From NCBI GenBank assembly GCA_029263215.1, contig JAJCXY010000078.1, forward strand, positions 32,185 through 96,184: a stretch of DNA of 64,000 bases, read 5' to 3'. Source of the DNA: Acidimicrobiales bacterium (GTDB lineage: Bacteria; Actinomycetota; Acidimicrobiia; Acidimicrobiales; Aldehydirespiratoraceae). This document shows, piece by piece, positions 54,195 through 59,276 of the stretch. The stretch's first letter is position 1, and each line of letters opens with the position of its first letter. The notes beneath the pieces are model-generated. The model searched no databases. It was not told where the DNA came from and worked only from the letters and a program-made list of their open reading frames with translations. A program made the translations under genes and the position numbers.

Positions 54195-55120
54195 GCGCGG
54201 CTGGCGGCAAGGGAGGGCGCAAGCCCGGACCCCGTTCGTCCAAACCCGGGCAGGCCCGAAAGCCCGGCCCGAATAGCACCGGGCGAGGCAAGGGCCAACC
54301 GCGCCAGCCCCGTCGCCGCGACGGTCAGAGGGGCACCACCCCCATCCGCAAGACCGACGAGGACCGCCGGGAGAGTCTTGGGGGCGAGCAGATTGAGGGG
54401 CGCCACGCGGTGCGCGAACTCCTCATGGCGGGGACCCGCCGCACGAGGGAAGTGATCCTCGCGAGTGATCTCGACCACGCGCCGATCCTCGACGACATCA
54501 TCGATCTCGCGGATGAGGCGAAGGTGACCCTTCGTGAACTCTCCCGCAGCAAGTTCGAGTCGCTCACCCGCACTGAGGGCTCACAGGGTGTGCTGGCGAT
54601 GGCCCAGCCAATCAGGCCCACCCCGCTCGAGGAACTGCTCGAGTCCGACCACGACGGTGCACCGCCGTTTCTCCTACTGCTCGACGGCATCACCGATCCC
54701 GGCAACCTGGGAGCGGTTCTGCGTACCGCCGAGTGTGCCGGGGTGAGCGGTGTGGTGTTGCCTCGCCATCGTGCTGCTCACGTCACCCCCACGGTGGCAA
54801 AGGCCGCGGCCGGCGCGGTCGAGCACCTGCGTATGGCCGTGGTGGCAGGACTCCCCGCCGCGATGAAGACGCTCACCAAGCGAGGCATCTGGACCGTCGG
54901 TCTCGATGCGGGAGGCGATCGTTCAGTGTTTGATCTGCCGGTGGCCGACGAACCGGTGGCCCTGCTTCTCGGCGCAGAAGGCCCGGGCCTCTCTCGACTC
55001 GTGCGCGAGCGCTGCGACACGGTGGCGTCGATCCCCATGCTCGGCGTGCTCGACTCGCTCAACGTCTCGAACGCAGCCGCAGTGGCGTGCTACGAGATCA
55101 CCCGCCGCCGGATGCCATAA
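54191..55120 (+). CDS. rlmB: 23S rRNA (guanosine-2'-O-)-methyltransferase RlmB/TrmH family
   Basis: A 309-residue protein from ATG 54191 overlapping the ispF stop. The first 55 residues are a basic Gly/Lys/Arg/Pro-rich tail. Then comes the substrate-binding domain (GEQIEGRHAVRELLMAGTR...) and the SPOUT knot with LLLDGITDPGNLGAVLRTAE, LLLGAEGPGLSRLVRE and SIPMLG...LNVSNAAAVACYEI, the three SPOUT motifs. It methylates a ribose 2'-OH in 23S rRNA (or another RNA). It is the last core gene before the integration site. Confidence 0.92.
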   Translation: MSAAGGKGGRKPGPRSSKPGQARKPGPNSTGRGKGQPRQPRRRDGQRGTTPIRKTDEDRRESLGGEQIEGRHAVRELLMAGTRRTREVILASDLDHAPILDDIIDLADEAKVTLRELSRSKFESLTRTEGSQGVLAMAQPIRPTPLEELLESDHDGAPPFLLLLDGITDPGNLGAVLRTAECAGVSGVVLPRHRAAHVTPTVAKAAAGAVEHLRMAVVAGLPAAMKTLTKRGIWTVGLDAGGDRSVFDLPVADEPVALLLGAEGPGLSRLVRERCDTVASIPMLGVLDSLNVSNAAAVACYEITRRRMP

Positions 55121-55122
55121 CG

Positions 55123-55164
55123 AGCCCGTGAGGCGAGTCGAACGCCTGACCTGCTGTTTACAAG
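55123..55164 (-). repeat. attL: 3' half of tRNA-Thr (TGT) at prophage junction
   Basis: The minus strand carries the 3' half of a tRNA: anticodon loop CTTGTAA (TGT at 55160-55162), 3' anticodon stem ACAGC, T arm AGGCG/CGCCT around TTCGACT, acceptor strand CACGGGC and discriminator T. The matching 5' anticodon stem (should be GCTGT) is not there: the sequence beyond 55164 reads GGGGTGC on the minus strand and no D arm or 5' acceptor follows. The break inside the anticodon loop is typical of tyrosine-recombinase integration. The tRNA lies at the core/prophage boundary, 3' end toward rlmB, so the intact copy should be at the far right end of the element. Confidence 0.75.
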
Positions 55165-55340
55165 GCACCCCACCGGGGGTAATCGGGGGGTCTCGCTGGG
55201 TCGTGAACCGCGTGTTTGCGCGGTCTAGCGCGTCCGGAAAACCGAGCGTTTCGGCTGCGGTGTGTCATCGGTGTGTCACGAGACCCCTGATTCGGCACGG
55301 TCGATGCCGCCCGACAGATTGCTGGTGGTATCAGGGACGC

Positions 55341-55541
55341 CTATCCGTTCGACGCCCAGCCCCGGTCTGAACTTGCTTTGGCGCAGTATTGACCGCAGAA
55401 GTTGAGCTGATAGTCGGGTTCGTCGCCGGCTCGATGCACGACATGCCACACAGTGTCGCTGATGTCGGTCGCATCGACGTGACGCCTGCACTCGTCGCAG
55501 TCGAATGGTCCGGAGTAGCCAGGTGTTCGATGTGGTTCCAT
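55341..55541 (-). CDS. Small zinc-finger-like protein (C-x2-C ... C-x3-C)
   Basis: A 66-residue protein with Cys15 and Cys18 in FDCDEC and Cys49 and Cys53 in FCGQYC, separated by a 30-residue loop containing His34 and His37. The layout is that of a treble-clef or zinc-ribbon protein common in phages and mobile elements. It is the first gene inside the attachment site, on the minus strand. No specific family recognised. A longer overlapping frame on the same strand (55331-55558) is less convincing. Confidence 0.55.
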   Translation of the reverse strand: MEPHRTPGYSGPFDCDECRRHVDATDISDTVWHVVHRAGDEPDYQLNFCGQYCAKASSDRGWASNG

Positions 55542-55589
55542 GATCGCAAGATATGCACGCGGTGACAGAGGTGGTGGACCCCCCGAAAG

Positions 55590-55620
55590 CGGCGGATCGC
55601 CCCCGCCGGTGAAGACGGGG
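55590..55620. repeat. 31-base repeat, copy 1 (stem-loop)
   Basis: This 31-base sequence (CGGCGGATCGCCCCCGCCGG...) is identical to 58501-58531. It includes the left arm of a stem-loop: GATCGCCCC pairs across a GCCGGTGAAGAC loop with GGGGCGGTC just downstream. The two copies flank the cargo block next to the attachment site. On the minus strand the hairpin is followed by GCCGCTTTCGG, a weak T run, so termination of minus-strand transcripts is possible. Confidence 0.7.
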
Positions 55621-55687
55621 CGGTCTTCCCCTCCGGCTCATTTCGAATCGCGTTGACTTCTAGATGAGTCGATGCGATCGTGGCAAG

Positions 55688-56287
55688 ATGCGAGACGCTT
55701 GGCGGAGTGTTCGTCTGTTCGTGGTCGTTGCCGTGATGGCGTTGCTGGCTGCATCGTGTTCGGGCGGGCAGTCAGACCCGATCGGGACGGCTTCATCCTC
55801 GAGCGTTCCAACGACGGCGGCCGCGCCGGTCGTGTCCGAACCGGTCGAAGAGTTCGACGTGAATCTGCCGCCAGAGTGCGGCGCCTATGACCCCCCGCCG
55901 GCCATCGTGGATCCTCGGGTGACGCTGTCGATCGCCGGCGGAGCGGCCCTGCAGCCTCAAGACATCGTCGAGTTCGAAATAGACCTTGACCCCTCCCTGG
56001 AGAAGTGGTCGACCAACGCCACTGCGGTTGAATGTTGGACCGGTGAAGAGTGGATTAGCGCCTGGGTAGCGGGTGGCCTGTTCGCACTGACTCCGGGGGC
56101 CATCGAGCTACACCCCGATCTGGGGATCGAAGACATCGGCATCCCAGACCTGTCCGGGCATCTGGCGATAGCCGACGGCGCACCACCCGGCATCTACCGC
56201 ATGCTGTTTGACGTCAACCTGCGTCAGGCCCAATACGCCGATGACAGACCACAAGAGATTCTCGAGCAGCACTTCGAAGTCCGCTGA
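55688..56287 (+). CDS. Predicted lipoprotein (prophage cargo)
   Basis: A protein of 199 residues from ATG 55688 (207 from ATG 55664). It has a basic start, the hydrophobic LFVVVAVMALLAASC signal with lipobox LAASC, a Ser/Thr/Pro-rich linker (SSSVPTTAAAP), and then a beta-rich domain of about 150 residues with CGAYDPPPAIV and a second cysteine in VECWTGEEW that could form a disulphide. No family recognised. It is one of the few plus-strand genes in the element, consistent with a lysogenically expressed moron that changes the host surface. Confidence 0.65.
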   Translation: MRDAWRSVRLFVVVAVMALLAASCSGGQSDPIGTASSSSVPTTAAAPVVSEPVEEFDVNLPPECGAYDPPPAIVDPRVTLSIAGGAALQPQDIVEFEIDLDPSLEKWSTNATAVECWTGEEWISAWVAGGLFALTPGAIELHPDLGIEDIGIPDLSGHLAIADGAPPGIYRMLFDVNLRQAQYADDRPQEILEQHFEVR

Positions 56288-56308
56288 ATTGGCGCAGCGC
56301 TAATGCAC

Positions 56309-56396
56309 CCAGAACGCGTGTCGGCCCACACCCACCCGTTAAGGGCCGACACGGTGCTCTCTCCTCTGGGGGGGGTCGAGAGCACCGGGAGGGTGT
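56309..56396 (-). ncRNA. Putative small RNA, unit 1 (minus strand)
   Basis: Predicted to start about 7 bases downstream of the -10 box at 56403-56408. On the minus strand it would fold first the hairpin GTGCTCTC/GAGAGCAC (56354-56361 with 56378-56385) and then the 10-bp hairpin GTGTCGGCCC/GGGCCGACAC (56318-56327 with 56343-56352), ending in GCGTTCTGG. There is no strong T run, so the 3' end is uncertain. Length about 90 bases. Inferred from structure and duplication only. Confidence 0.42.
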
Positions 56397-56402
56397 GAGG
56401 TG

Positions 56403-56432
56403 ATGGTACCGACGGACGCCGGTGGTGGTCAA
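56403..56432 (-). promoter_or_regulatory. Predicted promoter of small-RNA unit 1 (TTGACC-N18-TACCAT)
   Basis: Minus-strand -35 TTGACC (56427-56432), an 18-base spacer and -10 TACCAT (56403-56408, fitting TAnnnT). The same boxes with the same spacing occur in unit 2, although the spacer sequence differs between the copies. Conservation of the boxes supports function. Confidence 0.5.
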
Positions 56433-56481
56433 TCAGGGCTGTCGGCTTCGAACATCCATCGAGTCAAGCCAGAACAGCCGA

Positions 56482-56576
56482 CCAGAACGCGTGTCGGCCC
56501 TCACCCGGCGGGGGTGAGGGCCGAACAGTGCTCTCCCCCAAAAGCGGGAGGGGTAGAGAGCACGGGGTTGGGTTAT
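56482..56576 (-). ncRNA. Putative small RNA, unit 2 (minus strand)
   Basis: The second unit, predicted start near 56576. Hairpins: GTGCTCTC/GAGAGCAC (56528-56535 with 56556-56563) with a different loop (CCCAAAAGCGGGA region), then a longer 13-bp stem TCGGCCCTCACCC/GGGTGAGGGCCGA (56494-56506 with 56512-56524). The stem of hairpin A is extended by three base pairs relative to unit 1 by paired changes, which supports folding in RNA. Confidence 0.42.
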
Positions 56577-56582
56577 GAGGCG

Positions 56583-56612
56583 ATGGTACCGACCACCGCC
56601 GGCGGTGGTCAA
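56583..56612 (-). promoter_or_regulatory. Predicted promoter of small-RNA unit 2 (TTGACC-N18-TACCAT)
   Basis: -35 TTGACC at 56607-56612, an 18-base spacer and -10 TACCAT at 56583-56588 on the minus strand. The spacer and flank form a 20-base perfect palindrome (GACCACCGCC and its mirror), a possible operator that unit 1 keeps only in part. Confidence 0.5.
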
Positions 56613-56628
56613 TGCACAGGGTGATGGT

Positions 56629-56660
56629 GGCTGCGGCCCGTGGCGAAACAGACCGCAGCC
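56629..56660. other. Stem-loop upstream of the small-RNA units
   Basis: GGCTGCGG pairs with CCGCAGCC across a 16-base loop. It lies between the membrane-protein gene (stop at 56841) and small-RNA unit 2 on the minus strand, so it may end transcripts from that gene. No T tract follows, so an intrinsic terminator is doubtful. Confidence 0.4.
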
Positions 56661-56840
56661 CAAGACCAGGCTCCGAGAGAGACCAAGGAACCTCGTCAAC
56701 AACCAACAAATACGACCGGCAGCATCGCCCGGCCATGGGCTACACAGCCCGACCTGGTGGTGACTTTCGGAACACCGTTTCGTGGGTCGCCTACTGTGAC
56801 TCAATGATCACGCGGCTGCCTCCATCACCTCGGCACCGGA

Positions 56841-57512
56841 CTAGAGGTCGTCGTTGGTGATGTTGGTGAGAGACCCGTCCCTGGATCGCCGCCACCGTTC
56901 ACCTCTTGCGTCAGCGAATCGAATAGCAACCGGGTATGTTTCGCGCACATTCTTGCCCTCCATCATCCTGCCTATGTAGTCCTCGCCGGAAAATCCCGGG
57001 GTTTGGCCTGGCGAGACCATGTCGGTCATGCCTACCCAGAGCTCGTACGGTGCTAGCCCTGAAGTATCGAGTTCGATCTCGTAGATCGGTTCTAGTGTGG
57101 CGTTGTAGACCTCGGCTGCCCACACCCTCTTTGGCCCCACGCGAAGCTGCGCCCAGACACCACGTACCCGGTCAAGAAGATCTTTCTTGGCGCGAGCTTC
57201 AATCTCGGCGCGAGCGAGGTCGAGGTCGGCCTGGAGAAGCGCCATCTGCGACTCGTGGTGTGTCGCTGCCTGTGTCCGTTCCATCCGGGCCCAAAAGACC
57301 GTGGCGCCGACCGCTACCAAGGTCCCGAACGCGGAAAGCCACTCACCAAGCGTGCCAACCCACAACCAGTCATCGATGGGGCCGCGGATCTGGGCGGCGA
57401 ACAGGGCCGCAATCAGGCCGAACGTGGTTGCGGCGAAGATTAGAGCCAGAACCCACGAGAGAGGCTTGCTGTCCGAGGTTCCGGCGGGGTTGGTTCCGTC
57501 GTCGTCCGCCAT
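56841..57512 (-). CDS. Membrane protein with coiled coil (prophage cargo)
   Basis: A 223-residue protein. A polar 18-residue start is followed by two membrane spans (about 19-42, VLALIFAATTFGLIAALFAA; about 52-75, LGEWLSAFGTLVAVGATVFWA), then a coiled-coil-like helix (about 78-115, MALLQADLDLARAEIEARAKK) and a beta-rich cytoplasmic domain. The two-span plus coiled-coil layout is frequent in phage-encoded membrane proteins of unknown role. No family recognised. It is on the same strand as the NYN gene, separated from it by 50 bases, so possibly cotranscribed. Confidence 0.68.
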   Translation of the reverse strand: MADDDGTNPAGTSDSKPLSWVLALIFAATTFGLIAALFAAQIRGPIDDWLWVGTLGEWLSAFGTLVAVGATVFWARMERTQAATHHESQMALLQADLDLARAEIEARAKKDLLDRVRGVWAQLRVGPKRVWAAEVYNATLEPIYEIELDTSGLAPYELWVGMTDMVSPGQTPGFSGEDYIGRMMEGKNVRETYPVAIRFADARGERWRRSRDGSLTNITNDDL

Positions 57513-57561
57513 GGCGTCGACTCTAGTGGTGGAGCCGCTTTGTCAGGGTCGCTGAGTGGGC

Positions 57562-58284
57562 TTAGGGGGAGGGCTTGATGCGGTAGTCAGTGTTGTCTCG
57601 ACAGCGGTTGAACATCCCTCGCGTGATCTGGTGTGTGTAGTTGAAGCCAGGCAGCCGTTTGGGCTGTTTGCGGCCACCGTCCGCGACCGGTACGGCCGCT
57701 TCAAGTCGATAGGGCGTTGATCGCAGCTTGCCGAGGGTCCGCAGCGCCGTCGGGATCTCACAGAGATCTCGGTCCATGCTCACAACAACTGCGACGTCGC
57801 AGGCGTCAGAGAGGATGAACTCGACCACATCGAGACCGAGGATGAGATCGATGCCCTTTTCCTGCGGACGCTGCCACGGTTTCATCATCACCTGTTGTGG
57901 CGGGCTCGCCGCGGTTGGACGAGGGAGCTTCTCGCGATGGCCCCACGCCCAGTGGTACCTGAGCGGCCGGTGGACCACGGTGACGTTGTCACCGCGTATC
58001 GCGTGGAGGCGACGATCGAGTAGACCAGCCTTCTTGGACTCGGCTTGCGAGATGTTCGGATTGGGTCGGCCCGTGTAGTAGCGAACGTCCACATCCTTCG
58101 TGGTGCGGACGCCGGCCAGTTCCTCCGCAAGCGCACGCGGGTGGCACATCGGATGTCCAAACAGTGCCTCGCAGCGGTGAAAGAGGTTCTGACCATCGAT
58201 GAACACCATGACGCGAGCCGCCGGATCAGTCGCCAACGCACTCACAGCCTGGTTGTTCTTCACCGTGCCACCGAGGGTAGCCAC
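57562..58284 (-). CDS. NYN-domain (PIN-like) putative ribonuclease
   Basis: A 240-residue protein. The NYN/LabA-like fold is visible: MVFIDGQNLFHRC with the first catalytic Asp (about 28-40), VDVRYYTGRPN, the central KGIDLILGLDVVEFILSD with Asp residues, and VVVSMDRDLCEIPTALRTLG with the last acidic cluster. These four acidic positions form the metal-dependent nuclease site of the superfamily. The likely role is RNA cleavage. In a prophage cargo region, a defence or host-takeover function is plausible but not shown. The start may be further in, near the M of MVFIDGQN. Confidence 0.8.
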   Translation of the reverse strand: MATLGGTVKNNQAVSALATDPAARVMVFIDGQNLFHRCEALFGHPMCHPRALAEELAGVRTTKDVDVRYYTGRPNPNISQAESKKAGLLDRRLHAIRGDNVTVVHRPLRYHWAWGHREKLPRPTAASPPQQVMMKPWQRPQEKGIDLILGLDVVEFILSDACDVAVVVSMDRDLCEIPTALRTLGKLRSTPYRLEAAVPVADGGRKQPKRLPGFNYTHQITRGMFNRCRDNTDYRIKPSP

Positions 58285-58397
58285 ACGTGACGAAGATCAC
58301 ACGAGTGTCATTTGTGTTCTGCAGTCTTCCTAAAGTTTCGCTGAGCGTGCCCGACTGGACTGGTAGCGTCAGCTATAGGATGATGCACACATAACGG

Positions 58398-58432
58398 GCC
58401 CCGGCTTCCCTATGGGATGTCCGGGGCTTTTT
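58398..58432 (+). terminator. Rho-independent terminator (plus strand)
   Basis: GCCCCGG (58398-58404) pairs with CCGGGGC (58421-58427) across a 16-base loop and is followed by TTTTT at 58428-58432. It is oriented for plus-strand transcripts only, yet no plus-strand protein gene lies directly upstream (the NYN gene is on the minus strand). A TATAGG box at 58374-58379 could start a short transcript. The 283 bases between the NYN gene and the 52-residue gene otherwise hold the likely NYN promoter region and repeat copy 2. Confidence 0.8.
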
Positions 58433-58500
58433 AATTTTCAGGCCGTCCATCTGGCGGCCCGCCGGGCCGGGTGGACCGACCCTGGGATTACAGGAGAAAA

Positions 58501-58540
58501 CGGCGGATCGCCCCCGCCGGTGAAGACGGGGGCGATCGAG
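58501..58540 (-). terminator. 31-base repeat, copy 2: stem-loop, likely terminator of the minus-strand late operon
   Basis: Same 31-base sequence as 55590-55620. Here the stem is perfect: GATCGCCCCC (58506-58515) pairs with GGGGGCGATC (58528-58537). Read on the minus strand it is followed by CGCCGTTTTCTCC, a short T run. It lies 28 bases beyond the stop of the last minus-strand gene (58568), where an operon terminator is expected. Confidence 0.55.
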
Positions 58541-58567
58541 CACTGGTCTCGTGTCAAGCGGGCGGAA

Positions 58568-58726
58568 TCAGTTCATGGGTTCGCGGTTCGTGAGCTCGAA
58601 GAACCGGTCGCGAAGAATGTGCACCCAGTCGATCTCCTCCTGGGAGAGCGGCTCCATCGCCGAAGGCGAGCGGGTCACGTTCTGAAGACGGGTCGCGGCG
58701 TCACGCCACGTCTGTCGTTTCGTCAT
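58568..58726 (-). CDS. Small phage protein starting directly after a tRNA
   Basis: A 52-residue protein from ATG 58726, beginning MTKRQTWRDAATRL and containing EPLSQEEIDWVHILRDRFFELTNREP, a well-formed amphipathic acidic helix. The ATG follows the CCA end of the phage tRNA with no gap, so there is no room for a ribosome binding site. It could be read as a leaderless message after tRNA 3' processing, or the true start may be internal (Met24 in the SAMEPL segment). No family recognised. Confidence 0.5.
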   Translation of the reverse strand: MTKRQTWRDAATRLQNVTRSPSAMEPLSQEEIDWVHILRDRFFELTNREPMN

Positions 58727-58800
58727 TGGTGGCGGAGCCGGGACTCGAACCCGGGGCTTCAGCTCATGAAGCTGACGAGCTACCTCTGCTCCACTCCGCA
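58727..58800 (-). tRNA. Phage-encoded tRNA-Met (CAT), initiator-like
   Basis: A 74-base tRNA with encoded CCA. The anticodon stem TCAGC/GCTGA encloses TTCATGA (CAT). The D arm is GAGC/GCTC with AGGTA in the loop (A11-T24 pair, as in bacterial initiators). The T arm is CCGGG/CCCGG around TTCGAGT, and the acceptor arm is GCGGAG/CTCCGC. Position 1-72 is a T-C mismatch, another initiator-type feature. The three G-C pairs at the base of the anticodon stem are missing, so fMet versus elongator Met or Ile (lysidine type) is not settled. Confidence 0.85.
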
Positions 58801-58817
58801 CGAATCAATTCTCCGGT

Positions 58818-58858
58818 CCCCATCCGGCCGCTGTTGCGGCGTCAGAGGCCGGGTGGGG
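58818..58858. terminator. 12-bp stem-loop between the tail-region genes and the phage tRNA
   Basis: CCCCATCCGGCC (58818-58829) pairs with GGCCGGGTGGGG (58847-58858) with one G-T pair and a 17-base loop. It sits between the stop of the 123-residue virion gene (58890) and the 5' end of the tRNA (58800). On the minus strand it could slow or end transcription before the tRNA, or protect the tRNA 5' side for processing. No T tract. Confidence 0.5.
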
Positions 58859-58889
58859 TGGTTGGGTCAGGCCCCGGCCGGGACGACTG

Positions 58890-59261
58890 TCAGGCCTGTT
58901 CGGCTTTGTCGAGTACCCAGAAGAAGACGGTCTCGGCGTCGCCGATTGGAGTGACTCCGTCGGCGTAGACCGCCCACCGGGCTATGGAGTCGGGGGTGAG
59001 CTCTACCGATACCAGCCCGGTCCCGGCTGCGTTCTCGGCGTCGGTGATGTCGAGCTCAGCGGCGAGGTCGGCGCCGAGGGTGGCGTTGAGGGTGACTCTC
59101 GTGTCGGTCTGGTTGAATGTCTCGCTTGAGACGCCGCCGACGAAGACCTCGAAGTTGACCTCGGTTTGAGAGATCAGGTCGCCGGCCTTGGTGCGAAACA
59201 CGAAGCCGCATTCCATGATTCCGCCGATTCGGACGGTGGTCGATTGGGGGCTTCTGGCCAT
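58890..59261 (-). CDS. Phage virion-associated hypothetical protein
   Basis: A 123-residue protein with a beta-rich look (FRTKAGDLISQTEVNFEVFVGG; VTLNATLGADLAAELDIT) resembling small tail or decoration proteins. The segment ELDITDAENAAGTGLVSVELT suggests an Ig-like or immunoglobulin-type fold. It follows the repeat fibre gene by 15 bases on the same strand and ends the late run before the tRNA. No specific family recognised. Confidence 0.6.
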   Translation of the reverse strand: MARSPQSTTVRIGGIMECGFVFRTKAGDLISQTEVNFEVFVGGVSSETFNQTDTRVTLNATLGADLAAELDITDAENAAGTGLVSVELTPDSIARWAVYADGVTPIGDAETVFFWVLDKAEQA

Positions 59262-59276
59262 GTCGAGCGTGCTCCT

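Larger units (their letters stand above)
56309..56613. repeat. Tandem imperfect duplication (about 125-132 bases each)
   Basis: Copy 1 (56309-56433) and copy 2 (56482-56613) start with the same CCAGAACGCGTGTCGGCCC and end with CGCCGG-n-GGTGGTCAAT. Between them the stem arms are conserved while the loops differ in sequence and length (loop of hairpin A CACACCCACCCGTTAA-type against CCCGGCGG-type). The pattern of conserved stems with variable loops implies a selected RNA or DNA structure. This 553-base interval between two genes holds no convincing protein frame. Confidence 0.85.

Noticed and set aside
55123..55200. A complete tRNA-Thr(TGT) gene after rlmB
   Set aside because: Only the 3' half is present; no 5' acceptor strand, D arm or matching 5' anticodon stem follows. 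It is called an attachment-site remnant instead.
56288..56840. Protein genes in the region with the tandem units (for example 56400-56624 or 56433-56804)
   Set aside because: The frames run through the repeated hairpins, give Arg/Pro/Gly-rich translations with no structure, and lack ribosome binding sites. The conserved elements are the stems and promoter boxes, not codons.
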